Shown: one piece after another, positions 47,436 to 56,703 of the stretch
Layout: every line of letters begins with the position of its first letter
Numbering within the stretch: the stretch's first letter is position 1
Assembly (NCBI GenBank): GCA_020186115.1
Contig: WSYJ01000081.1
Coordinates: forward strand, 62,001 to 126,000
DNA from: Histomonas meleagridis
Lineage: Eukaryota; Parabasalia; Tritrichomonadida; Dientamoebidae
Length of the DNA: 64,000 nucleotides
Reading direction: 5' to 3'
Notes under the pieces: model-generated
Told to the model about the DNA's origin: nothing
What the model saw: only the letters and a program-made list of their open reading frames with translations
The model's database searches: none
Translations under genes and position numbers: made by a program

Positions 47436-50366
47436 TTATATTTGTGAGTAATCGACGTTGATTGATCTCCTCTTACCACAAGTAGCCAAGAAGATTGCAC
47501 CAGTTGCAATGCAGCATCCGACCTCCTTCCAGAATGTGTAATGAGGGAACTCGACCTTATTTTCCCTTACGACACCCAATATCACGAAGACAGAGAAGTA
47601 CAACACGACACCGATGAATATTATTATCAAGAACACAGCGCCTCCGGAAACTCTGGCGGACTTTTGATCTGGTCCAACCCATTGGCCTTCTTTCGGACAA
47701 ACCATTGACGTGTGGGCGAATATCACAACGACTTTCTGTGGCGTCAGACGTGCAGCTTGGTCGAAGTTAACTTGATCAGAAGGTATACTTAAGTTGCATT
47801 GGAATATGAAATGTGTTTCATATCCACCATATCCACCTTCATAATTAACAGCTATTCCAGAGTCGAAGTTCGATTCTTCTGCTAATTCATGATATATACC
47901 ATAACGAGCGTTACCGATACTGTGGCAATACTTCTTTAAGTCAGAAGCTTGGAAACATCTCCAAACATTAGCAGTAGCTGAGTCACCATCTAATGATATA
48001 TAACCTGTTGGAGGTGACTTAGGTGTAACTGGGTTAAAGATAATTGTATTCTTTTGATAATTACTTCCATAACCTAAAGCTATTTCTTCTTGATAATCAC
48101 TAAAGTTATTTAAGTCTAAATATACATATTTGTTATTTGATTCTTCAACATATGAAAAGATTTGTACATATGATGGATCAGGTGTTGGTGTAGGTGTAGT
48201 TGGCGCTTGAGGTACTTCGGGTAATATAAACTTACGTGGACATATGGCACCTGAATCTGTATATACATAAAACTCTGGTCCTGCTAATGAATGTGAATAT
48301 CGTAAACCTGTCGCATGGTCAAATGTAATTTTGTCTGTTTCTTCATTAGGATCACAATCAACACGAATCTCTGATGATAAATCATAAACACCTCCATAAT
48401 GTAAGTAAACGCCTAAGTCTGGATTATCAAATGGTTGCATATGATTAAAGATTCGTTTGTCGCCTGCATTATGACAATAATTTGTATTATTATCTTCTTC
48501 CCAACAAATCCATAAGTTCGATGATGTAGCTCCATTACCACAAACATAACCAATTGGACATGGTATTAAATCCCATGGATGATATTCGACATAAACTGTG
48601 CCTTGTAATGTTCCTGAGACTATAGTATGAAAACCTTTATAAATTGGTTGATAATAATCACTTAATTCTGAAATGATATAATGTGTTTCATTGATTATAT
48701 GTAAATCAACTGGATTAGGTGATGGCTGTGGATAAGGTGTAGGCTTTGATGGCTTAGATGGTATTGGTGGATGCCATTGTTTCTCTGGTTCTGGATGTCC
48801 TTGTGCACAAGATTCAGATGAATATACTTCAAATCGTATTGTCTTTGAATCAACAATATCAACTTCTGTTGGTAATGTTATTACTCCTGGATTTAATGTT
48901 CGATCACATTTCCAATCGACAAATGCTATACGATCTAAATCACCAAAGTATTCAACACTAAGTCCTTGTTCGATATCAACTAAACTCTTAAACTTAATTG
49001 CAATGTCATTATGGAATAATCCATAACCAATACATTCTTGTTTGCCTTGTTGATCTTTGGTACATAAAAAGACTGTTGCATCTTCATCACCATCACAATC
49101 AGTATCTTTAGGACAATAAATGTTATTACATGGTTCATACATTAATGTTCCATCAACTACATATGTACCAGTATGATTCTTAATGACAACATTAGTCTTA
49201 TGACCAACATTATCATTTAAGTTATAATCTGCTAAATCTACATGAATAAATGCATCGCCAACTGTCTCATTAAAATGACATTTGCCTTCATATGGATGTG
49301 GATCTGGTAATGGTTGTAAACAAAACATTTTGTTAGATGCACTAAGTTGTAATGTATTACGGCCATCAATGTTTCCATGTGTTTCAAATAAAATATGATC
49401 TTCTGGATATGTATTAGAACATTTAAAGGCAACGTTAGTGGAGACTTTTTCTGTTTGATGATATAACTTTAAGTTAATGGTAGTTAACGTCTCGTCAAGT
49501 GGTGACATGTACATCTCAGATGTGCCTTCTCCATATGAATGACATATCTTAATGTCGGGATCACAAAGCCAGGCTGATGATAAGTTATCATAACATTTAT
49601 AACCTATTGGACATTCAATACGTTCACATGGTTGGAAGAAGAGAACTTGATCATGTGTTGTGCCAATTGAGATTGGAACACGGATACCATAAGGACCTCC
49701 ATTAAGTTCTTTGAGATGGATGTCAACGCCTTGAATTGATTCATTTTGACGATTGGTGTATATACAATGAGGTTCATAAGGTTGAGGAGATGGGGTTGGA
49801 ACATGATCGGCTTTGGTACCACAACCATTACTATTGGCAATGGACATGATAAGATGTGTTTCCTTTGGATTTGAATTGTCATATGAATACGTGACTGGTG
49901 CAGTAGGACCAGCTTTTGAATTACATGTGACTTCAATTTCAATGTCAAAGGTACTGTAATCATTGATTTCTGGATTGAAAAATGGTTCACCTTGTGCAAA
50001 ATAGATAATGCCTTGAGTACGATCAGAATACTTGAATTTCCAATCAAAAGCATTCATTGTAACCAGGTTTTGACAAGAAGTTCCATCATTATTGCATCTT
50101 GCAACCAAAACGTCTCTTGTATCTAATTTTGGATCAAAATTACGAAGTTTGTCAGCTGTTGCATTAATTTCATTACACATTTTGATATAATACTTATATC
50201 CTTCAGAGTGTACTTGAAAAGTATCGACACCACGTTTTTCACCCATTGAAACTAAACTATAATCATAGCCATTTAGATTAACAGCACAACGTTTGCGCTC
50301 AATAGGGAACAATTGATTTTCAGCTAGCTCCTTACATTGCAGAGTTACAAGCAGTAGACCCAGCAT
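47436..50366 (-). CDS. Multi-MRH-domain receptor-like membrane protein
   Basis: A 976-residue protein with ATG at 50366 and a short signal peptide (MLGLLLVTLQC). About five lectin-like modules of 130-200 residues are separated by Pro-rich linkers (PTPSPQPYEP, SKPTPYPQPSPNP, TPTPTPDP). Cysteine spacing and strings such as CPIGYKC, YGLFHNDIAIKF and IEVTC look like mannose-6-phosphate-receptor homology (MRH) domains. A membrane helix (GGAVFLIIIFIGVVLYFSVFVILG) and a tail ending VDYSQI follow. FPHYTFWKEV after the helix is typical of this receptor group, and YSQI is a YxxPhi sorting signal. Role inferred: sorting of glycosylated hydrolases between Golgi, surface and lysosome-like compartments. 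The gene is intact despite lying in the pseudogene-rich stretch. Confidence 0.75.
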   Translation of the reverse strand: MLGLLLVTLQCKELAENQLFPIERKRCAVNLNGYDYSLVSMGEKRGVDTFQVHSEGYKYYIKMCNEINATADKLRNFDPKLDTRDVLVARCNNDGTSCQNLVTMNAFDWKFKYSDRTQGIIYFAQGEPFFNPEINDYSTFDIEIEVTCNSKAGPTAPVTYSYDNSNPKETHLIMSIANSNGCGTKADHVPTPSPQPYEPHCIYTNRQNESIQGVDIHLKELNGGPYGIRVPISIGTTHDQVLFFQPCERIECPIGYKCYDNLSSAWLCDPDIKICHSYGEGTSEMYMSPLDETLTTINLKLYHQTEKVSTNVAFKCSNTYPEDHILFETHGNIDGRNTLQLSASNKMFCLQPLPDPHPYEGKCHFNETVGDAFIHVDLADYNLNDNVGHKTNVVIKNHTGTYVVDGTLMYEPCNNIYCPKDTDCDGDEDATVFLCTKDQQGKQECIGYGLFHNDIAIKFKSLVDIEQGLSVEYFGDLDRIAFVDWKCDRTLNPGVITLPTEVDIVDSKTIRFEVYSSESCAQGHPEPEKQWHPPIPSKPSKPTPYPQPSPNPVDLHIINETHYIISELSDYYQPIYKGFHTIVSGTLQGTVYVEYHPWDLIPCPIGYVCGNGATSSNLWICWEEDNNTNYCHNAGDKRIFNHMQPFDNPDLGVYLHYGGVYDLSSEIRVDCDPNEETDKITFDHATGLRYSHSLAGPEFYVYTDSGAICPRKFILPEVPQAPTTPTPTPDPSYVQIFSYVEESNNKYVYLDLNNFSDYQEEIALGYGSNYQKNTIIFNPVTPKSPPTGYISLDGDSATANVWRCFQASDLKKYCHSIGNARYGIYHELAEESNFDSGIAVNYEGGYGGYETHFIFQCNLSIPSDQVNFDQAARLTPQKVVVIFAHTSMVCPKEGQWVGPDQKSARVSGGAVFLIIIFIGVVLYFSVFVILGVVRENKVEFPHYTFWKEVGCCIATGAIFLATCGKRRSINVDYSQI

Positions 50367-50860
50367 ACTTCGATTTGGAAAATTCTATCAAAATTCACTA
50401 TGTCATCGGTTTTCTATTGTTTGTTTGTCTCAAATGTCATTCAATCGCATTGAAAAATAAAACGACAGTGTCCCTTCATTTCAGACTTAAACGATTCATA
50501 AAATCATCTTTACATGACAAGAATTTGATCATATCCTAATATATCTAATACATTATGTTGATATCAATAATTTATGATTTCAAAATTTTAAATTTAATTT
50601 TTTTTATTTTGATCAAAATAAATGATTTTTTTTTTAGTTCATAAAAAATCATCATTTTTGGAACTCCCATAAAAGATAATATGATTTAGAACCAAAAACA
50701 TTTTTAAAAAAATATTGTCGTTTATCTTTATTCGTTTTATGACTTTGAGATGAAATTTTTGCTTTTTGAACGCCTTCGGGGTGCCCTAATTCGAATCATA
50801 CGTTAATAATTTTGATTTAACGTACATATCAAAGTTATTTTACCTAAAACGACTTGCAAA
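50367..50860. other. Divergent upstream region
   Basis: Holds promoters for the MRH gene and the kinase gene. GGGGTGCCCTAA at 50778-50789, 72-83 bp before the kinase ATG, repeats the element at 15319. CATACGTTAATA and AACGTACAT follow closely and carry AACG-type cores. Confidence 0.45.
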
Positions 50861-53206
50861 ATGGAAGAAGGATTCGAACAAATGAGAGAACACCTTGTTA
50901 GCTATATTGCAAATTTACAGGATTACACCGAAATCAAAACTCTTGGTAAAGGAGCATATGGAAAAGTATATCTTGCAAAATACAAAAAAACAAACAAAGA
51001 ATATGCAATCAAAGAATTATTGTTTGATCACTTGGAGGGAAGGCAAATGAAAATGTTCTGTAGAGAAGTTCAAATTCTTGCTAAGTGTCATAATCAATTT
51101 TTACTACCATTTCATGGATTTACTCTTCATCATCCTTATTCAATAATTACTGAGTATATATCAAATGGTTCATTATATGAAGCTCTCCGCAGTAGAAATA
51201 AAAAAGGATTAACACCTACTCAAAAAACAATAATTGCAGCAGGAATTGCTCATGGAATGAAACACCTTCACAAACTTAACATTATACATAGGGATCTTAA
51301 GTCTCTTAATATTCTTCTTGATGAAAAGTATTATCCAAAAGTTTGTGATTTTGGAATTTCAAGATTTGAATGTGACAGTACACAACCAATTACTCAACAT
51401 ATTGGAACACCGCATTGGATGGCACCTGAATTATTCCAAAACCCAACATATGATGCAAGAGTTGATGTTTATGCATATGGAATAATTCTTTGGGAAATGT
51501 TAACAGAAGAAATTCCATTTAAAGGTTTAACACCAGCTCAAATAATGACTGCTGTATGCCAAACATTCTCTAGACCACCAATCCCCGTAGAAACGCCAAA
51601 ACCTCTTTCAACATTAATTCAATTATGTTGGGCTCAATCAGCAGATGAAAGACCTTCATTTGAAAACATTTATCAAGCGTTTGTACAAAAAAAGGTTTAT
51701 TTCGAAGGAACCGATATGAAAAAATTTGATGAATTCCTTGATTATGTTTCAAAACAAGAAAACATTAAAACTCATTCTAATTCATCCGAGATTCCTCAAA
51801 TCGATCAAAAAATAATAGAACAACAAAATCTTGATTTATCATTTATTCAAAAGGAATATAAATTCTCAATTTTCCCAGTTAAATTAAGGAATGTAATAAA
51901 ATCATTAAATGAAACAAACTCAATCAAATTATTTAATGAATTGGCTTCTATTGTTCCAATGTTTTCCGATGATCTTATGAATTCATTATTGACAATTATT
52001 CATTCATCATTTAAAAAAAATCATAAGCAAATTCGTGCATTTTTAAAATCAAATCTTATTCAAAAAATATCTTTTTCAAATAAAAATATTTTTGAATCTT
52101 TATATCAAATCATAATGGATTTAATTGATTTTTGTCCTCAATTAATACCTTTTGAAAAAATAAAAGATATTTTTGGCATATTTAAAGAATATCCAAATGA
52201 AATATTCCAATTAATTTTTGATTTATCTGAAAATCCAACAAATGAATTCATAACCTATATTCTTGATAATTTCCAAATATATTATGAATTTGCACCAAAA
52301 GAAATAACAACGATTGTCTTTAATATTATTCAATTTGATAATTCATTAATCCAAAAGAACAAATCCAAGTTAAAATCAATAATTGAATTATCTTTCCAAT
52401 CAAATGATTCAGAAATTCTTCAAATTGGATATAAATTATTAATTGAAGAATTTGATGATACTTTTATTCCTTTAAACATAGTTGAACATCTTAAAGATAA
52501 AGATATTGTTGAATATGCTCTGATCATTATTAATCTTTCTAATAATATTCAAGTTACCGAAGAATTGATTTTGAATGTTATTGAACAAATAGAACATAAA
52601 AATGCATATTCTTTCCTTATTAAAATAGCAAAAGATTCTAAACACGTGAAATTGTTGTTAAAACTAAGTGATAAATGGATTTTAAACGAAAATATAAGTA
52701 CTTCACTTAGATTATATTTATTCGGAATTATTTCAAAACATAAAGAAATCGAATTTTCCGAAAATCAAATAACAGACATATGTAATTTGTTTAATAATGT
52801 TCTTATGCTAGAAACGCCGCCAATATCACTTATTTCATTAATATGTCATTCTATAAAACTTAATGAAAAATTTATAAAGCAATTCGAAAGCACTGGATTT
52901 CTTTCTAACTTCATTAATACTAACTTAAAATTAGATTCTATCAACTCAATTAATGCTGTTTTGTGCTTCATTTGTGATATTTCTGTTGTTACATGTGTGG
53001 ATTGTTTCACAGATATCATATGTAAGCTACCTTATATTTTCAAAAAGAGTCAGAAATTTGAATATATAATTGCAAAATTTGTTTTCAACATAGTTAATTA
53101 TCCATCTATGAAGAAAGCTATCAAAGAAAGTGAAATAAGAACTCTTTTGGCAAACTCTAATTCGCCAGAGTTAAAAGAATATCTTCAGATTTTAGAGACT
53201 TTTTGA
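50861..53206 (+). CDS. TKL-type protein kinase with helical-repeat tail
   Basis: A 781-residue kinase with ATG at 50861. The Gly-rich loop GKGAYGKV (29-36), Lys51 in YAIKE, HRDLKSLN near 143, DFG near 163, GTPHWMAPE and the DVYAYGIILWEM segment are intact, so it should be active. HRDLKSLNILL and the WxxxxxxRPSF end motif fit the tyrosine-kinase-like (TKL) group, which is greatly expanded in trichomonads and usually phosphorylates Ser/Thr. After residue 285 the remaining 500 residues form ARM/HEAT-like helices rich in Ile, Leu and Asn, probably a substrate or scaffold platform. There is no signal peptide or membrane helix. The pathway is unknown. Confidence 0.92.
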   Translation: MEEGFEQMREHLVSYIANLQDYTEIKTLGKGAYGKVYLAKYKKTNKEYAIKELLFDHLEGRQMKMFCREVQILAKCHNQFLLPFHGFTLHHPYSIITEYISNGSLYEALRSRNKKGLTPTQKTIIAAGIAHGMKHLHKLNIIHRDLKSLNILLDEKYYPKVCDFGISRFECDSTQPITQHIGTPHWMAPELFQNPTYDARVDVYAYGIILWEMLTEEIPFKGLTPAQIMTAVCQTFSRPPIPVETPKPLSTLIQLCWAQSADERPSFENIYQAFVQKKVYFEGTDMKKFDEFLDYVSKQENIKTHSNSSEIPQIDQKIIEQQNLDLSFIQKEYKFSIFPVKLRNVIKSLNETNSIKLFNELASIVPMFSDDLMNSLLTIIHSSFKKNHKQIRAFLKSNLIQKISFSNKNIFESLYQIIMDLIDFCPQLIPFEKIKDIFGIFKEYPNEIFQLIFDLSENPTNEFITYILDNFQIYYEFAPKEITTIVFNIIQFDNSLIQKNKSKLKSIIELSFQSNDSEILQIGYKLLIEEFDDTFIPLNIVEHLKDKDIVEYALIIINLSNNIQVTEELILNVIEQIEHKNAYSFLIKIAKDSKHVKLLLKLSDKWILNENISTSLRLYLFGIISKHKEIEFSENQITDICNLFNNVLMLETPPISLISLICHSIKLNEKFIKQFESTGFLSNFINTNLKLDSINSINAVLCFICDISVVTCVDCFTDIICKLPYIFKKSQKFEYIIAKFVFNIVNYPSMKKAIKESEIRTLLANSNSPELKEYLQILETF

Positions 53207-53466
53207 TATAAAGTTCGGTGTTTGAATAAATAATTAGATTATAATTTTTTGATTAATAAAAACTATTTTTAAACGAAAATAATGAATGTAATTAATAAAA
53301 ATTATCTATAATATTTAGAAATTGTTAACATGATATTGTATGAAAGGTACCCAACTTATGAAGGAAATTCAATAAGATAATAGTTATTTTATACAATTAT
53401 GCAAGAATGATAAGAAGATCCCTCATATAAAAGTACTTGAACATGCTTTTTCATTATCAACAGCAA

Positions 53467-53540
53467 GCTCCCATAGCTTAGTCGGTTAGAGTATCGTGCT
53501 TATGACGCGAAGGTCCTGGGTTCGAATCCCAGTGGGTGCA
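53467..53540 (+). tRNA. tRNA-Ile(UAU)
   Basis: A 74-nt cloverleaf. Acceptor strands are GCTCCCA and TGGGTGC with discriminator A; the D arm is GCTTAGTCGGTTAGAGT; the anticodon stem TCGTG/CGCGA encloses CTTATGA with anticodon TAT; the T arm is CTGGGTTCGAATCCCAG. The A box (TAGCTTAGTCGG) and B box (GGTTCGAATCC) of RNA polymerase III are present and no intron is seen. The third acceptor pair is T-T, a mismatch. It decodes AUA, a common codon in this AT-rich genome. Confidence 0.93.
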
Positions 53541-53547
53541 TTTTTTT
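53541..53547 (+). terminator. Pol III T-run terminator
   Basis: Seven T directly follow the discriminator base of the tRNA, as expected for RNA polymerase III termination. Confidence 0.8.
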
Positions 53548-53760
53548 GTAAGAATATTGCAGCCCCTTTACATTCTTTTTTCACCAATGTGTGAGAAATC
53601 AAAATTTTTAAAAATTGGTAACAAGATAAGATAATTAGATAAAGAGAAGTTAATTGTTGTTTCAAAGTGTTCCAATGAATCTTGTTTAGATGATAATTAT
53701 TTTTAATTATTCACTATTCACACTTTTATACTTCGTATCAAAGCATTAAATTTTGATTTT

Positions 53761-54273
53761 TTATAAAAGGTTGCAGCAGCCTGATTTGAGCTTTCCATCA
53801 TATGGATCAGCTTCCTTTGATTTTGGATCTATATCCTTGCCTGTTAACATTTTAACAAGCTGTGGATATGTGATTTTACCTGACTTTTTACCAGTGACTT
53901 GTACCATTAAATCTTCGATTTCTTCATCTGTTTTTTCTTGACCTAAGTATCTTGCGATCTTTTTGACTTCTTTAGAATCAAGTGTTCTTGAACGATCTAC
54001 ATCTATTGAACGAAAAGCCATTTTGACAATATATTCTTGATCATTTGTTAACGCAGCTACAACGAAGTCCGTGAACTCATCCTTTGATACAGATTTGGAG
54101 TTATCAATATCAATTCCCCTAAAATACATATCAGATGTTTCTTCATCAGTTCTTCCTGCCATAACTTCGCCAACGAGGGTTTTGAATTGTGCTTGATCAA
54201 GAGATCCCTTCTTTTTGGTGTCCACTTCGTCGAATTTTTGAAGAAATATGTTGACTTGTTCAGAAGATGCCAT
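53761..54273 (-). CDS. EF-hand calcium-binding protein with CaaX box
   Basis: The frame opens at TTG 54303; the ATG at 54273 gives 170 residues (MASSEQVNIFLQKFDEVD). Calmodulin-like order of four EF hands: loop 1 DEVDTKKKGSLDQ is partly changed, loops 2 (DIDNSKSVSKDE) and 3 (DVDRSRTLDSKE) keep Ca-ligating residues at positions 1, 3, 5 and 12, and loop 4 (TGKKSGKITYPQ) is degenerate. The C-terminus SGCCNLL ends in CNLL, a CaaX box with Leu, predicting geranylgeranylation and membrane attachment. The combination of calmodulin-like core and CaaX suggests a membrane-tethered calcium sensor. Partners are unknown. Confidence 0.88.
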   Translation of the reverse strand: MASSEQVNIFLQKFDEVDTKKKGSLDQAQFKTLVGEVMAGRTDEETSDMYFRGIDIDNSKSVSKDEFTDFVVAALTNDQEYIVKMAFRSIDVDRSRTLDSKEVKKIARYLGQEKTDEEIEDLMVQVTGKKSGKITYPQLVKMLTGKDIDPKSKEADPYDGKLKSGCCNLL

Positions 54274-54516
54274 TTTAAGTGTGATGTGATAACTAACGAA
54301 CAAATAACGTATTTCATTGAAATTTGTGTGAAATATCAGAAAAGTTCATATTGTACGTTAATCCGTTTCAAAAAAAATCGTTACAAAGGCAAAACCAATC
54401 CACTTCGATTAAACGGTCACCAAATTATTGGTCTTTCCGACTTCTTAGAGTAAATTTACCTTGCTTGTTAATTTATTATTTTTTTGTTGATATGTCGGTT
54501 GGTAAATTAATGTGAA

Positions 54517-55648
54517 AATTTTGCGCAAATCCAAATGTTTATGATTAAAATTCATTAAGTTTCAGTTTATTTCATCACAGCATTCCAATTGCACAATATC
54601 GCGTTATAAATATATGGTTGTAACAACAAGTGATGAATAAATTAAGACTGTGTTAAATTTTATTTTACCATTTTAAAAATTTATTATTTTTTCTATATTC
54701 CATTACTGATAATAAAATCAATTTTAAAATATCATAATGATAACGCTCTAAATAAAATAGTTAACGTCTTTTGCCAGGATTTGCCAGCCTTATCTAAATA
54801 AATGCTTTTAACATTACTTTTCTCATTCATAATTTCAGAAGAAGAAGGTGAAGGAGTTTATTCATCACGTGGTACATTTTTACCACTTGCTAAAACAGAA
54901 TTTATCACAGGTAAGTCATTATTACCAGATTATCCGAACAACCGAATACCTATTCAACGATTTTTCCGAGTATTAAGTTCATTTTTAGTTCACAATGAAG
55001 AAGGATATGGATTACAAGAAGTTTTTGGTCATAGTTACAAGTTTAAGTGATTCTAATGATTTTATATGGAATTTCACATCATATGGACTTGGAGGGACGT
55101 CTATCTAATGAAGATCAAACGACATTTTTACATTTATGTGAACTTGATCAAGAGATGGAGTCTGGTAACTTTAATCTTGATATTTATGCTAAAGTTACAT
55201 CAGAAGACGGAGTTAATTATTCAGTTCTTTTATTTAATGAGACAGCTGAATTTTATGAAGTAGTTAATATCAAAGAGCGCCTTGGTACCGTTTTCCTTTA
55301 TCTTTTCTTTGTGTTTGTTGTTGGTTATATTCTTTATGTTATCTTCACTAAAGACAAAAGCAAAGTGGCCACGAAACCAATTCGCAAACAAAAGATTGCA
55401 GATTACAGCGAGATTCATCGTTCAACATCACCAGGACGTAACTCATCACCAGCACGAAAAGCATCGCCAGTGCGCAAAGCATCACCATCAAAGTAAACTA
55501 AACACAACAGAAATAATTTTAAATTTTATATTATTTTTTACTCAGTTTTTTTATTTGTTTTCTTACTGTACATAAATATATGAACACTTTGATGTTTTCC
55601 AATTTTACTTAAATAATTTATTTTCATCTTTAAAACAAGAATATTATT
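54517..55648 (+). repeat. Segmental duplication, copy 2 (derived)
   Basis: About 1132 bp matching 44998-46134. It begins AATTTTGCGCAAATCC, which at the source locus encodes the last residues of the dehydrogenase, so here it is an orphan gene tail. Its right end at about 55648 abuts an ankyrin pseudogene lacking its first codons. Confidence 0.93.
54802..55496 (+). pseudogene. TRAP-alpha (SSR1-like), copy 2, frameshifted
   Basis: From ATG 54802 the frame stays open for 82 codons, through the region that is shifted in copy 1 (SSRGTFLPLAKTEFITGKS). An extra A near 55033 then leads to TGA at 55048-55050. A further extra G near 55094 returns the sequence to a frame open to TAA 55494-55496, with luminal domain, membrane helix and basic KASP tail. 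The two +1 insertions are absent from copy 1, so each copy carries lesions the other lacks. Both copies have 695 bp from ATG to stop. Homopolymer-type differences mean sequencing error remains possible for all three sites. Confidence 0.75.
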
Positions 55649-56703
55649 GCGACTGGGAAACACTTCTATCATTAAATCAAGCAATTTTTAGTTGAATGAA
55701 GAAAATTTCTCTAGATCTTTAGGTTTAATAATCAACAAATAAGATGAAATCAATCCTTTATCTTATGATTTAATCATTATTCAAATGATATGTTATAATT
55801 CCTTTGTATTTAAAAATAATAGCGTAGATTTATTTATGAATATTATAAAAGAAATAAGTACACTTGAAGAGAGCAATAAAATCCCATCCAATACACTTGA
55901 TGTATTTTGGCGATTTCTTAATAATAAACATACACATGAATCATATTATCTTCTTGATGCGACGATTGAACACAATTTTAAGGGAGTATGATTTAGATAA
56001 TTATGAAAAACTTTCAAAGAATGCATGGGAATCACATAAGAAATTAATTAGAGGTGGATATAATCCAAAAGAAATTGCAAAAATAATTCGAAATGATGAA
56101 ATAGAAAAACTTCAAGAAAGATCATCACAAACAAACCTTAATTTTAATCAGACAATTAAACCATCACTTTATGAAAGATGTTCATTTATTAATCAAAAAA
56201 ATGTTACATTAATTGATTATGCAGCATTTTTTTCAGCTGTTAAATGCATTAAATATTTACTTATGAATGGAGCAAAATTAGATAATACAGGTAAATATGC
56301 AGATGCAGGTGGAAATGAAGAAATCATTCATTTATGTGAACAAAATCATACGTCATTTTATGGATAATATGAAACAGCAATCGAATTTCATCGAAATGAT
56401 ATCTTTAAATATTTTTATGATAACAAATTAAAAGAAATTAATAATTTAGAAGAATTAGGAAAGCTTTGTATTTTTTATCAAAATTATGAAATATTTTCAT
56501 TTTTACTTAAAGAAGGAATGAATATCAATGATGATATTATTAATGAAGAAGCAATGATTGGAAAAATTTTTTCAGTTGAATGTTTTCTTAAACAACATTC
56601 AATTCTGCATGAAATATTGGTATTTTCATCTGTTTGCATAAAAATATTCAAAAAAGTTAAAAAACACTCTTATTCATTGGTGGTTGACAACATTCAAGTC
56701 TAG
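55649..56703 (+). pseudogene. DUF3447-type ankyrin pseudogene C
   Basis: Homologous to the genes at 24840 and 28898 but broken. The first 100 codons carry several stops and shifts; a readable part gives EYDLDNYEKLSKNAWESHKK, KPSLYERCSF, LIDYAAFFSAVKCIKYLLMN and GNEEIIHLCEQNH, then an in-frame TAA at 56366-56368. Coding similarity resumes in the same frame (YETAIEFHRNDIFKYFYDNK) and continues to a TAG at 56701-56703. The start is missing, cut at the edge of duplication copy 2, and there is no downstream 170-bp array. Confidence 0.85.

Noticed and set aside
55047-55496. Separate gene starting at ATG 55047 in TRAP-alpha copy 2
   Set aside because: The first codons read intact luminal-domain DNA in the wrong frame; it is the 3' part of a frameshifted gene.
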